Part shown: in pieces, positions 33,816 to 43,040 of the stretch
Layout: every line of letters begins with the position of its first letter
Numbering within the stretch: position 1 is the first letter of the stretch
Assembly (NCBI GenBank): GCA_024398515.1
Contig: JAKSIZ010000007.1
Span: forward strand, 1-64,000
Direction of reading: 5' to 3'
DNA length: 64,000 bases
DNA from: Bacteroidaceae bacterium
Lineage (GTDB): Bacteria; Bacteroidota; Bacteroidia; Bacteroidales; Bacteroidaceae
Notes under the pieces: generated by a model
What the model was told of the DNA's origin: nothing
What the model saw: the letters and a program-made list of their open reading frames with translations, nothing else
Database searches by the model: none
Translations under genes and position numbers: made by a program

Positions 33816-35465
33816 ATGAAGAAATTATTACTTATCTCAGCAATCCTCACGCTTTCAACAAGCATGATGGCACAGAAGAATCGCTTCGAATCAATGAAAG
33901 ACGTAAACAATGTGACCGACCTCACACTCGATTCTCTCAATAAAGCGCAGGCAGCACGACCTGTCTCGGGCTCAAGTCGTAAGGGCAACAACCCAGTTTT
34001 GTTCCTTGTGGGCAACTCAACCATGCGCAACGGTACACTTGGGAATGGCAATAACGGTCAATGGGGATGGGGTTTCTTCGAGCATCTCTTTTGGGATGAA
34101 AACAAGATTACAGTGGAAAACCATGCACTCGGAGGCACAAGCACACGCACTTTCTACCGCAACCTTTGGCCAGCAGTACTGAAAGGAATAAAGAAAGGCG
34201 ACTACGTAATCCTCGAACTTGGGCACAACGACAACGGTCCGCTTGACTCTGGTCGCGCGCGCGCGAGTATAAAAGGAATAGGAAATGACTCTGTCGAGGT
34301 GACAATACAAGACGGTCCAAAGGCTGGAACGAAGGAATGGGTTTACACTTTCGGAGGTTATATCAGGAAATATGTAGAGGAAATCCGTGCCGTCGGTGCC
34401 ACTCCAATTCTCTTTACCCTAACGCCAAGAAACGACTACGAGAGGGCTGACACCACCAAGATACAACGCAAGTTAGAGTCGTTTACTCCGTGGATATTCG
34501 CAATGGGCAAGGAACTGAACGTGCCGGTTATCGACCTGAACGACATCAGTGCACGCAAACTTGAGTCGTATGGCAAGTGGAAAACCAACTATTTCTTCTT
34601 TGGCGACAAGATACATTCAAGCGAATTTGGTGCGAAAATGAATGCTGCAAGCTGTGCCGAGGGCATCAACGCAAGCTCCGACCCACAGCTTTCTACACTG
34701 AAAACATACCTCCTGCCAGCGATGATTACACCAAAGCGTTGCGACCAGAAACGCGAAAAAGGCAAGCCAATGGTGTTTATCACTGGCGACTCAACGGTTA
34801 AGAATACCGACAAGGACCCCGATGGAATGTGGGGATGGGGCAGTCAGGCAGCCACAATCTTCAATGAAAAGAAGTGCACACCAATCAACAAAGCCATGGC
34901 AGGACGCAGCACTCGCACCTATCTTGAAGAGGGCAGATGGGACGAAGTGTATAACAGCATCGAGCCAGGCGATTATGTTCTCATCCAATTCGGGCACAAT
35001 GACATCGGTGGAATCGACCGTGACAAGGAGCGAGGCGTGATTGCAACGGCCAAGGATACATGCCATGTGTATAAGCTGAAGAGCAACGGAAAGTACAAAG
35101 TCATCTACTCGTTTGGCTGGTATCTGAAGAAATTCATACAGGATGTACGCGAAAAGGGCGGCACTCCTATCCTACTCTCCCTCACTCCACGCAACGAATG
35201 GAAGGATGGAAAGATAGAACGTCGCAACGAAACCTACGGCAAATGGTACCGTGAGGTAGCGAAAGAAACGGGCGTAGAACTCGTTGACGTGCATAACATC
35301 ACTGCTGATTACCTCGACAAACATGCGGGCAGCAAGGAGAAATGTATGCCTTGGTACAACCACGACCACACGCATACATCGCTGAAAGGTGCGCAACTCA
35401 ACGCCAAAAGCGTAGCAAAAGGACTCAAGAAAATCAAATCACCTTTGGCAAAATACTTGAAATAA
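33816..35465 (+). CDS. Secreted tandem SGNH esterase (rhamnogalacturonan acetylesterase-like, CE12)
   Basis: A 549-residue exported protein with two SGNH hydrolase domains. The first (about 65-285) reads FLVGNSTMRNG, GGTSTRTF, LGHND and DKIHSSEFG, so the usual GDS nucleophile motif is GNS although the Ser is kept. The second (about 310-545) reads FITGDSTVKN, AGRSTRT, FGHND and DHTHTSLKG with a complete SGNH set. CE12 enzymes remove acetyl groups from rhamnogalacturonan or xylan. The start at 33816 gives the signal peptide; an upstream in-frame start lies in the peptidase gene. Confidence 0.88.
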   Translation: MKKLLLISAILTLSTSMMAQKNRFESMKDVNNVTDLTLDSLNKAQAARPVSGSSRKGNNPVLFLVGNSTMRNGTLGNGNNGQWGWGFFEHLFWDENKITVENHALGGTSTRTFYRNLWPAVLKGIKKGDYVILELGHNDNGPLDSGRARASIKGIGNDSVEVTIQDGPKAGTKEWVYTFGGYIRKYVEEIRAVGATPILFTLTPRNDYERADTTKIQRKLESFTPWIFAMGKELNVPVIDLNDISARKLESYGKWKTNYFFFGDKIHSSEFGAKMNAASCAEGINASSDPQLSTLKTYLLPAMITPKRCDQKREKGKPMVFITGDSTVKNTDKDPDGMWGWGSQAATIFNEKKCTPINKAMAGRSTRTYLEEGRWDEVYNSIEPGDYVLIQFGHNDIGGIDRDKERGVIATAKDTCHVYKLKSNGKYKVIYSFGWYLKKFIQDVREKGGTPILLSLTPRNEWKDGKIERRNETYGKWYREVAKETGVELVDVHNITADYLDKHAGSKEKCMPWYNHDHTHTSLKGAQLNAKSVAKGLKKIKSPLAKYLK

Positions 35466-35486
35466 TAACCGTAACTGACATAAATT

Positions 35487-36464
35487 ATGAACATTGGTAT
35501 CATTGGTGCTGGGTGGATTGCAGCGAAGATGGCAGAGACTCTCAGCGGACAAAACGAAGTAAAGAAGTATGCTATTGCAGCACGAGAACTCGAAAGAGCA
35601 TCGGCTTTTGCACGTGAATGGGGCTTCGAGAAGGCTTACGGATCGTATGAGGAACTGGTAAACGACCCGAAAGTGGACCTTGTATATGTGGCAACCCCTC
35701 ACTCTCATCATCTGGCTCATGCCTCTTTGGCACTGAACGCAGGCAAAGCCGTGCTGTGTGAAAAGGCATTCACTGCCAACGCACGTGAGGCAGAAACACT
35801 CATAAAGCTTGCTCGCGAGAAGCATCTTCTCCTTGCTGAAGCCATCTGGACACGCTATATGCCTCTGTCGAAGAAGATAAAAGAGGTGATGGACAGCGGC
35901 ATTATCGGCACTCCACAAATGCTCACGGCAACGCTGAGCTACTCAATGGGATGGAAGGATCGCATAATGAAAGCCGAACTTTGCGGCGGAACACTGCTCG
36001 ACCTTGGCGTGTATTGCATCAACTTTGCACGCATGTATTTCGGCACTGACATCGCACGTATGACCTGTACCGGAGTGAAAGGTGGTGCCGACGGAATGGA
36101 CATGCACGACTGCATTTCGCTTGTCTATAGCGACGGCAGGCTTGCAAACCTTCAGACGAGTGCCCTGTGCCTCGACTCACGCAACGGTATGATCTGCGGC
36201 GATAAAGGATTCATCATGGTTGACAACGTGAACTGCCCATCGCTGGTACAGGTGTTCAACAGCGACTACAAGGTGATAGCCGAATACAGATGCCCCAAGA
36301 CGCAAATCACGGGTTACGAATACCAAGTCTATGCCTGCAAGGATGCAATGGAGAAAGGCCTCATCGAATGTCCCGACATGCCGCACGAGGAGACACTTGC
36401 CATCATGCGCATGATGGACGATATAAGGCATGAGATTGGCGTGGTCTATCCTTACGACAACTAA
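35487..36464 (+). CDS. Gfo/Idh/MocA-family oxidoreductase
   Basis: A 325-residue NAD(P)-dependent oxidoreductase. N-terminal GIIGAGWIAAKMAETL is the Rossmann motif; VATPHSHHLAHASLALNAG and the catalytic-site Glu-Lys in VLCEKAF (about 91-97) are present, followed by the substrate domain with GGTLLDLGVYCINFARMYFG. The family acts on sugars or sugar-derived diols; the closest impression is a trans-1,2-dihydrobenzene-1,2-diol/D-xylose dehydrogenase-like type. It follows the esterase by 21 nt and ends before a long hairpin (36503-36538). Confidence 0.88.
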   Translation: MNIGIIGAGWIAAKMAETLSGQNEVKKYAIAARELERASAFAREWGFEKAYGSYEELVNDPKVDLVYVATPHSHHLAHASLALNAGKAVLCEKAFTANAREAETLIKLAREKHLLLAEAIWTRYMPLSKKIKEVMDSGIIGTPQMLTATLSYSMGWKDRIMKAELCGGTLLDLGVYCINFARMYFGTDIARMTCTGVKGGADGMDMHDCISLVYSDGRLANLQTSALCLDSRNGMICGDKGFIMVDNVNCPSLVQVFNSDYKVIAEYRCPKTQITGYEYQVYACKDAMEKGLIECPDMPHEETLAIMRMMDDIRHEIGVVYPYDN

Positions 36465-36502
36465 CGCAAAACACTAATCATTCAACATCGAAGTATATCA
36501 TG

Positions 36503-36538
36503 GCGTGGTTCCAAGCAATGAATTGCTTAGGACCACGC
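36503..36538 (+). terminator. Long hairpin after the Gfo/Idh gene
   Basis: Arms of 16 nt (GCGTGGTTCCAAGCAA / TTGCTTAGGACCACGC, two mismatches) with a 4-nt loop, followed by ttatcgttt. It is a strong hairpin with a poor T-tract, 38 nt after the stop. Confidence 0.6.
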
Positions 36539-36573
36539 TTATCGTTTCACAAGTCGAGCGTTATAGTCGGCCA

Positions 36574-36636
36574 AACATTGCTCCAATGTTTGACTCAACA
36601 TTGCAGCAATGTTGGTCCGAACATTGCAGCAATGTT
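36574..36636. repeat. Triple-palindrome element, copy 5 (AACATTG class)
   Basis: Units at 36574, 36597 and 36620 (central triplets CTC, CAG, CAG), with spacers tgactc and ggtccg. The flanks tcgagcgttatagtcgg before and ccgacttaagcgttcaa after are imperfect inverted repeats of each other (12 of 17 positions), which would give the element its own terminal repeats and a total of about 100 bp. The surrounding gap (36465-36804) otherwise holds a hairpin and the toxin-antitoxin promoter. Confidence 0.9.
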
Positions 36637-36756
36637 TTTCCGACTTAAGCGTTCAACTTCACAAACGCATACGTTCAAACTTACAACTTATAAGCCTTAA
36701 CCTTGCATTCTTAAAGAAAAAACATTCAAAATATGCACAAATCTACAAACTTTTAT

Positions 36757-36764
36757 TATCTTTG
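36757..36764 (+). promoter_or_regulatory. -7 promoter box for YoeB toxin-antitoxin pair
   Basis: TATCTTTG followed by cagtcgg, 40 nt before the antitoxin ATG. Confidence 0.6.
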
Positions 36765-36804
36765 CAGTCGGAAAGGAAATAAAAACACTTAATTGATAAA
36801 ATTT

Positions 36805-37047
36805 ATGCAAACAGCAGTATCACAAATGCAAACAGAATCGTTTGCCATAAACATTCCAAAGATAGACCTCAAGCGTTTCAAGGGTCTGGCAAAAGCAATG
36901 GGATGGTCGTTTGAGAAACTTGACGACATGGATGAGACAGCGTATGTCATGTCCAACCCAAAGATTATGGATGCAATACGCGAAGGCGACGAAGCCATAG
37001 CCAAAGGAAATGCTGAAACAACTACGCTTGATGAACTATGGAAATAG
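36805..37047 (+). CDS. Antitoxin partner of YoeB-type toxin
   Basis: An 80-residue protein preceding a Txe/YoeB toxin, with a 10-nt overlap. The N-terminal half has an FAINIPKIDLKRFKGLAKAMGW beta/helix unit. The C-terminal half (NPKIMDAIREGDEAIAKGNAETTTLDELWK) matches the toxin-binding tail seen in many small Bacteroidetes antitoxins. The start at the ATG 36805 is preferred to an in-frame TTG at 36793. It is not a canonical YefM/Phd sequence, so the DNA-binding type is uncertain. Confidence 0.75.
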   Translation: MQTAVSQMQTESFAINIPKIDLKRFKGLAKAMGWSFEKLDDMDETAYVMSNPKIMDAIREGDEAIAKGNAETTTLDELWK

Positions 37048-37301
37048 TACTACTTCCTCAAGCGAAAGCCGACCGTGACTATTGGAAAAAGACAGGTAAT
37101 ACGGCAATAATGAAACGTATATCTGCCATTCTTGCTGATATATTGGAGCATCCTTTTTCTGGTATCGGCAAACCCGAGCCGCTAAAGCACGAACTGCAAG
37201 GCAAATGGTCGAGACGAATTACACGTGAGCACCGAATCGTCTATTCTGTATCTGAAGGAAAAGTTTACGTGTACGTGTTTTCTATGCGCGACCATTATTA
37301 A
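37038..37301 (+). CDS. Txe/YoeB-family mRNA interferase toxin
   Basis: An 87-residue ribosome-dependent endoribonuclease. YoeB catalytic features are seen: Glu47 in GKPEPLKHEL, the arginines in WSRRITREHRIVY and the C-terminal His86-Tyr87 (MRDHY). The length matches YoeB (84). It overlaps the antitoxin by 10 nt. With YafQ at 9 kb it is the second RelE-superfamily toxin in the window; the two pairs are not similar enough to be recent duplicates. Confidence 0.92.
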   Translation: MEIVLLPQAKADRDYWKKTGNTAIMKRISAILADILEHPFSGIGKPEPLKHELQGKWSRRITREHRIVYSVSEGKVYVYVFSMRDHY

Positions 37302-37562
37302 GAATAATTAACTGCGTTTATGAGAAATTTTCGTAAAAAGAGTTGATACTTCGCGCGTGCGTGCGCAATATTAATAAGGTATTATTCGACTTTTGGTGTA
37401 CTTTATTTCATTCACAAAAGTCGAGATTAACAAATAGATTAATAAAAATAAACGAAAAAGTCTTTGAATTAAAATTATTTTTGTAAATTTGCAGTCTATT
37501 TACAAATAACAAAAATGAATGACAAAGTATAAATTCATATAAATAATTAAAACCAACATTTT
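37302..37562. other. Intergenic region before the TonB receptor gene
   Basis: This 261-nt gap holds an alternating purine-pyrimidine stretch (about 37352-37367, cgcgcgtgcgtgcgca). It also holds a perfect 10-bp inverted repeat TCGACTTTTG / CAAAAGTCGA (37386-37395 and 37415-37424) without a T-run, and the receptor promoter (37463-37491). No small gene was seen. Confidence 0.6.
37463..37491 (+). promoter_or_regulatory. Promoter of TonB receptor gene set
   Basis: TTTG (37463-37466) and TAAATTTG (37484-37491), spaced by 17 nt (slightly short), leave a leader of about 65 nt before the ATG at 37563. Confidence 0.55.
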
Positions 37563-40094
37563 ATGCATGTAAAACTTAAAACAACTTTGTTGGCACTGAT
37601 GGTTTCGCAGGGGATGATGGCACAAGTCCACGTGAACGACTCCACAGCAGAGGAGTATTCAGCCGAGGCAGCCATTACCTTCACCGAAGCACAACTGGGC
37701 GAAAACGACGACATTTCGCAAACGGTAACAGTCGTCGGCTCAAACAGCAACTTCTATGCCAGCAATGTGGGCTACAGATTTAGCCCGATGAGATTTAAGT
37801 ATCGTGGTATGAACTCGAAATACAACGACGTTTATATCAACGGTAATCCGATGAATGACCTTGAGAGAGGCGCATTCAGTTATTCACTTGTAGGCGGACT
37901 TAACAACCAGACACGCGCCACCGAATCATCGTTGCCGTTCGAAAGCAACAACTACACAATGGGCGACATGGCTGGAAGCAACAACTACAATTTCCGTCCA
38001 AGCAGCTTCGGTTCGGGCCAACGAATGTCGCTTGCAGGCGCAAACCGCAACTATACAGTGCGCGCCATGTACACTTACAACACAGGATTGCTCTCGAACG
38101 GATGGGCATTCACAGGATCCCTTACCTATCGTTGGGCTGACAGAGGCTATGTGAAAGGCACATTCTACAATGCACTCTCCTACTTCCTTGGCGTTGAAAA
38201 GCGTATTAACAGCGAACATAGCTTGTCATTCGTAACGTGGGGCAACCCAACGGAACGCTCTACACAAGGCGCATCGACCGACGAAGGTTACTGGCTTGCA
38301 AACAGCTACACGTACAATCCATACTGGGGTTATCAGGACGGAAAGATACGCAACAGCCGAGTAGTAAACGACTTTGCACCAACGGCACTGTTCACTTGGG
38401 ACTGGAAAATCGACGACAACACGAAGATGACAACCACACTTTCCGGTCGCTACAGCATGTACAAGACTACGAAATTGAATTATAACAACTCCGACAACCC
38501 ACAGCCAGACTACTACAAAAGGATGCCAAGCAACTTCTATGACGTTTGGGGAACCACAGGAGCAAATCGTACAAAGCAAAATCGTGCCGATTGGCAGAAC
38601 GCTTACGACTATTGGCAGGCAAGTGAAGCAAACAGACAAATCAACTGGAATCAGCTCTATGCATCAAACCAACAGGCTAACAGGGCTGGCGTAGATGCAA
38701 TGTATATGGTTCAGGCACGCCATAATAACGTGTTCAATCTGACTCTTGCTTCAAACATTCAGCACAGTCTTTCAAAGAAAAGCAAGATTAATGGCGGTAT
38801 CTCATTGCAGAAAAACGTGGGTTATCACTACTATACAGTCGATGATTTGCTCGGCGCACAGTCATATCACAACACAAACACATACGCATCAAGCAACTAT
38901 GGAACGTACTCAACACAGTTGATGTACGATATTCGTGACGGTGGAAAACTGTTGGGCGAAGGCGATAAATTCATGGCCGACTACAACCTTTTGGTAAACA
39001 AAGCCAATGCCTGGGCAACATTCTCAAGCAAATTCAAAAGCCTCAACTACTTCATTTCGGGCCGCATCTCAGGCGAAACAATGCAACGTGACGGTAAGAT
39101 GCAGAACGGACTTGCAGCCGACAACTCACTCGGAAAGAGCCGCACGGCAAAGTTCCTCGAAGGAGGTTTCAAGGTTGGAGGCAACATCAATATGAAGGGA
39201 GCGGGCATCTTGTCGTTCGGAGCAGGCTATCAGAGCATGGCACCATTGGCATCGACAGCATTTGCAGCACCTGAAGTAAACAACGATTTCGTAAAAAACC
39301 TAAGACTTGAAAAGATATTCTCAAGCGAACTTTCGTACCAGTACGACGGTACATTGATTCATGCAAACCTCAATGCATACTATTCCAAGACAACTGATGG
39401 CACTGAGTGGTCGCCACTTTACTTTGACGACGCCAACTCATTCTCATACATTTCGCTCACAGGAATAGATCGCGAATACTATGGAGCCGAACTTGGATTG
39501 AAGTTTAAGGTGACATCAGCATTCGAAGTAAACGTGCTCGGTTCCATTGGAGAATCAAAATACACGACAGATGCAGACGTGCGTTACCTCATGTCAACGA
39601 AGGGAACATACGACGACGACCTTTGCCACACGAAAGGAATGCGCGAGAGCGGAACTCCGCTTACTGCAACAAGCATCGGTCTGAGCTATCATGCAAAGGG
39701 ATGGTACCTTGACCTTTACGGCAACTATTACGACAGAATTTACTTGTCATACTCTCCTACCTACAGATTTGAAAGCACAGCAGCGAACAACGACCTGAAG
39801 GACAACAACGGTGCATTCGACTACGACAAGGCATCGCAGACCAAGGGCAACGGCGGTTTCATGCTCGATGCAAGCATCGGTCGCTCTATGTATGTAGGCA
39901 AAGGCTCACTCTCGATCAACTTAATGCTGACAAACATCCTCAACAAACGTGACTTCTGCACTGGCGGTTATGAGCAAAGTCGTTCAGACTACTCCGCATC
40001 AGGCAACGCACGTACATACGTTTTCAGCATGAATCCTAAGAAATACTATGCATACGGTATCAATGGAATGTTAATTGTTTCATACAGATTCTAA
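37563..40094 (+). CDS. TonB-dependent outer membrane receptor, plug plus barrel
   Basis: An 843-residue outer membrane protein. A signal peptide ending MVSQGMMAQ is followed by a short N-terminal region, a plug-like domain (about 50-160, with YRGMNSKYNDVYINGNPMND) and a large beta-barrel ending in the aromatic strand GMLIVSYRF. It lacks the carboxypeptidase-regulatory-like domain of typical SusC proteins and has no SusD partner nearby, so it is not a standard glycan importer pair. It is followed at 35 nt by two lipoprotein genes that may be its surface partners. The ligand is unknown. Confidence 0.85.
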   Translation: MHVKLKTTLLALMVSQGMMAQVHVNDSTAEEYSAEAAITFTEAQLGENDDISQTVTVVGSNSNFYASNVGYRFSPMRFKYRGMNSKYNDVYINGNPMNDLERGAFSYSLVGGLNNQTRATESSLPFESNNYTMGDMAGSNNYNFRPSSFGSGQRMSLAGANRNYTVRAMYTYNTGLLSNGWAFTGSLTYRWADRGYVKGTFYNALSYFLGVEKRINSEHSLSFVTWGNPTERSTQGASTDEGYWLANSYTYNPYWGYQDGKIRNSRVVNDFAPTALFTWDWKIDDNTKMTTTLSGRYSMYKTTKLNYNNSDNPQPDYYKRMPSNFYDVWGTTGANRTKQNRADWQNAYDYWQASEANRQINWNQLYASNQQANRAGVDAMYMVQARHNNVFNLTLASNIQHSLSKKSKINGGISLQKNVGYHYYTVDDLLGAQSYHNTNTYASSNYGTYSTQLMYDIRDGGKLLGEGDKFMADYNLLVNKANAWATFSSKFKSLNYFISGRISGETMQRDGKMQNGLAADNSLGKSRTAKFLEGGFKVGGNINMKGAGILSFGAGYQSMAPLASTAFAAPEVNNDFVKNLRLEKIFSSELSYQYDGTLIHANLNAYYSKTTDGTEWSPLYFDDANSFSYISLTGIDREYYGAELGLKFKVTSAFEVNVLGSIGESKYTTDADVRYLMSTKGTYDDDLCHTKGMRESGTPLTATSIGLSYHAKGWYLDLYGNYYDRIYLSYSPTYRFESTAANNDLKDNNGAFDYDKASQTKGNGGFMLDASIGRSMYVGKGSLSINLMLTNILNKRDFCTGGYEQSRSDYSASGNARTYVFSMNPKKYYAYGINGMLIVSYRF

Positions 40095-40129
40095 TAATAT
40101 TAATAATGAATAGCAAAACACAGAGCAAT

Positions 40130-40969
40130 ATGAAAAAGTTAATATATTCAATTCTTACCATTTCATTTGTACTTGGATTGACATCGTGTGCAAAGACCGA
40201 CTGGGACACACCCGACACATGCGACGTTTATGGGAATAGAAATCTCGAAGCAACTAATGTAAAAACTATTAGCGAGATAAAGGATATGTATAAGGCACAG
40301 GTCTCTACTTCATATTCTTATAAGGAAGTAAAGAGCCCTATGCAGATTATTGGCGTTGTAACAGGCAACGATATAGGTGGAAACATGTACAGCGAAATTG
40401 CCGTACAAGACGAAACCGGCGCAATGATAGTAGCAATATCGCAAGGCGGTATTTGGGGCTATCTTCCTCTTGGCACACAAGTTCTCATCGAATTAAATGG
40501 ATTGTTTGTAGGCAACTATGGCCTGCAACCAGAAATAGGAACGCCTTACACTAATGCATCAAACAGCACATACGTCAGCCGTATGAGCCCTATGCTTTGG
40601 CAATCACACTATAAAGTTCTTTGCTATGGCATAGAACCTGAAGCAAAAGTTTTTGCCGAAGGAAGCAACAAGACAACATGGGACTTGTTCGACGATGCAG
40701 GAAAGCTTGGAGTGATAAAGAATGTTTCGCTCAAGCAAGGCGGTCGTACCACATGGGCAAATCCTAACAGTGGTTCTGGCTACAAGTCAATTTACTTCAA
40801 TGAACAGTCACAATCCGTCATGGTCTATACAAGCAACTATGCCGATTTTGCTGCCGACACTATTCCTTCAGGCAAAATGAATCTCTATGGCATATTCAAA
40901 CGCTATAACGACAAGTGGGAGATTATCCTGCGTAGCATAGAGGATTGTCAACTTTTAATTGAGAATTAA
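40130..40969 (+). CDS. DUF5689-type surface lipoprotein
   Basis: A 279-residue predicted lipoprotein. The signal peptide MKKLIYSILTISFVLGLTSC ends at lipobox Cys20; the body resembles DUF5689 (OB-fold-like, with VKSPMQIIGVVTGNDIGGNMYSEIAVQDETGAMIV-type blocks). The start at 40130 gives the signal peptide; an in-frame ATG at 40106 adds 8 polar residues. It lies between the TonB receptor and a larger modular lipoprotein and probably forms a receptor complex with them (inferred from order and strand). Confidence 0.8.
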   Translation: MKKLIYSILTISFVLGLTSCAKTDWDTPDTCDVYGNRNLEATNVKTISEIKDMYKAQVSTSYSYKEVKSPMQIIGVVTGNDIGGNMYSEIAVQDETGAMIVAISQGGIWGYLPLGTQVLIELNGLFVGNYGLQPEIGTPYTNASNSTYVSRMSPMLWQSHYKVLCYGIEPEAKVFAEGSNKTTWDLFDDAGKLGVIKNVSLKQGGRTTWANPNSGSGYKSIYFNEQSQSVMVYTSNYADFAADTIPSGKMNLYGIFKRYNDKWEIILRSIEDCQLLIEN

Positions 40970-41004
40970 TAATAAACATTTGAACTTAAATACAAAAAGA
41001 AGAT

Positions 41005-42999
41005 ATGAAAAAGATTAAATTTCTGACAATTTGCGCAATTAGCTTATTGTTTGCAGCGTGTGCTGATGTTCCGGAGCCATACGGATTGCCGGAAGACCCT
41101 AAAGGGGAGATAACTCCACAAGGAGATGGTTCGGTGAATAATCCTTATAACGTGGCTGCTCTTGATAGTTTGTTTGAAAACGAAGCTATCCCTACAGATA
41201 AAATTTATGCAAGAGGTATTGTTTCACAGATTGACAACATTGACACTTCATACGGAAACGCTACTTACTTCATTTCCGACGATGGCAAGACTACAAAGCA
41301 GTTCGAGATTTACCGTGGTTATGGTCTCGGTGGCGAAAAGTTCAAGACTGGCGAAGAGTTCCAAGTAGGCGACACACTCGTTGTCTATGGTCAGGTTGTG
41401 CTCTATGGTTCTACTCGTGAGTTCACAACAGGTAGCTCTATCTACTCTATCAATGCCGGTCAAGATGTTCCTCCAACGCCAGTAGGTGTAAAGACTCTGC
41501 CTTACCAGAGTTCAAACCTCTACAACGACTGGTCAATGCAATTCCTTGAAGGATCTAACAATCCTTGGATTCAGGGCAACACATACACTCAGGCTACAGG
41601 TTATCAGAAGTGGGGTGGCAGCGACACTAAGTCGAACAAGGAGGTTGAAGGATACCTCGTTTCACCTGCAATCTGCACAAAGACAGATAGTAGCAGTGTA
41701 TCATTCTCATTCGATTATACAATCAGATACGAGAACAACGTTCCTGGTTGGGAGAAGTATCACAAGATTTATGCTACGACCAATCCTTACGATGCGAACT
41801 CATTTGTTGAAGTAACATGGACACCAAAAGCATCAACAACAAATGACTGGACTCTCTACACTTCAGGTAACATCGCATTGCCAAGCCAGTTTGTCAATAA
41901 GGATTCTGTTTATGTTATGTTCTATTTCTATGCTCCTGCTTCTGGCTCAACTACATGGGAACTTGAGAACTTCAACATCTTTGCAGGTTCAGGCACATCT
42001 CCAAAGCCAGGACCAGATCCAAAACCAGTAGGCGACAATCTCATTGCAAATGGTGACTTCGAAACATGGAGTAGCACTAACGAAGCTACATGCTGGAAAT
42101 CAACTACAACGGCTTCAACATCAGGTGCTGTAAGCCAATCAACAGATGCTCATTCAGGAACGTATGCTGCCAAACTTGGAGGCAATACAGCAAAGAATCA
42201 ACGAATTGCATACAAGGAAATCACATTGCAGCCTGGTACATACAATATCAAGTTCTATGCAAAGTCAACAGGCGAAAAGTCGAGCATTAACCCTGGTTAT
42301 GCTTACAACAGCGGAAGCAGCATGACTTACGTTTACACAGATTATGTTGACGTTACTGGTACTTGGACAGAAGTTTCAAAGTCAATTACCCTTGCAGCAC
42401 AGACAACAATAAACCTCGTCATCATGAATTCAAAGAATCCAGGTACTGACGTCCTCATCGACGACTATTCACTCACAACAAGTGATGGCGGCATCATTGG
42501 AGGTGATACTCCTGGCCCAACCCCTGGTCCAACGGATAATTCTATACCATATTCTATTGACTTCACATCTACTCAAGGCGATTGGACTATAAATGATGTA
42601 AATATCGCATCAGGACTCAATTATGTTTGGCAACAGAATAGTTCTTATGGAATGAAGGCATCAGGTTACTATCAGCAAGCATTTGATACAGAAAGTTGGT
42701 TGATTTCTCCACAGTTTGAAATCCCTGCAGCTGGTGCAACGCTAATCCTTAGCCATGCTATGAACTACTTAAATTCAATGAACCGTGCCGACTGCATCGA
42801 ATGTAAAGTTTCAACAGATAAGAATACTTGGACTACATTAGAGTTGTCTTCATGGCCATCAGGTTCTGACTTTACGTTTGTTGACGCTACTGCAAGTCTC
42901 AGCAATTACGCTGGGAAAAAGATTTATATCGCATTCCAGTACAAGAGCACTTCGTCTGGAGCAATAACATACGAAATCAAGACATTAAGTATAAAGTAA
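41005..42999 (+). CDS. Modular surface lipoprotein with OB-like, jelly-roll and choice-of-anchor domains
   Basis: A 664-residue predicted lipoprotein. Signal peptide and lipobox (LLFAACADV, Cys near 19) are followed by an OB-fold-like domain (about 45-155). A beta-sandwich of the choice-of-anchor type follows (about 165-330), then a Pro/Gly-rich linker, a carbohydrate-binding-like jelly-roll (NLIANGDFETW to about 495), a second linker (PGPTPGPT), and a final choice-of-anchor J-like domain to 664. It has no catalytic motif, so a binding or presentation role with the TonB receptor is likely. A bidirectional terminator follows immediately. Confidence 0.78.
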   Translation: MKKIKFLTICAISLLFAACADVPEPYGLPEDPKGEITPQGDGSVNNPYNVAALDSLFENEAIPTDKIYARGIVSQIDNIDTSYGNATYFISDDGKTTKQFEIYRGYGLGGEKFKTGEEFQVGDTLVVYGQVVLYGSTREFTTGSSIYSINAGQDVPPTPVGVKTLPYQSSNLYNDWSMQFLEGSNNPWIQGNTYTQATGYQKWGGSDTKSNKEVEGYLVSPAICTKTDSSSVSFSFDYTIRYENNVPGWEKYHKIYATTNPYDANSFVEVTWTPKASTTNDWTLYTSGNIALPSQFVNKDSVYVMFYFYAPASGSTTWELENFNIFAGSGTSPKPGPDPKPVGDNLIANGDFETWSSTNEATCWKSTTTASTSGAVSQSTDAHSGTYAAKLGGNTAKNQRIAYKEITLQPGTYNIKFYAKSTGEKSSINPGYAYNSGSSMTYVYTDYVDVTGTWTEVSKSITLAAQTTINLVIMNSKNPGTDVLIDDYSLTTSDGGIIGGDTPGPTPGPTDNSIPYSIDFTSTQGDWTINDVNIASGLNYVWQQNSSYGMKASGYYQQAFDTESWLISPQFEIPAAGATLILSHAMNYLNSMNRADCIECKVSTDKNTWTTLELSSWPSGSDFTFVDATASLSNYAGKKIYIAFQYKSTSSGAITYEIKTLSIK

Positions 43000-43009
43000 T
43001 CTACATAAA

Positions 43010-43040
43010 AAAAAACGCTAACTTGATGTTAGCGTTTTTT
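43010..43040. terminator. Bidirectional terminator
   Basis: Perfect 13-bp stem AAAAAACGCTAAC / GTTAGCGTTTTTT with a 5-nt loop and runs of A and T on both sides, between convergent genes ending at 42999 and 43041. Confidence 0.93.

Noticed and set aside
34253..34266. CG dinucleotide run inside the SGNH esterase gene
   Set aside because: Short, encodes an ordinary Arg/Ala stretch and shows no sign of functional meaning.
36574..36636. Possible mini CRISPR array (three repeats with spacers)
   Set aside because: Spacers are only 6 nt, there are just three units, no cas genes are present, and six other copies have the same fixed size.
37352..37367. Alternating purine-pyrimidine stretch that could form Z-DNA
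   Set aside because: Only 16 nt, no partner feature; mentioned in the intergenic entry but not strong enough as a finding.
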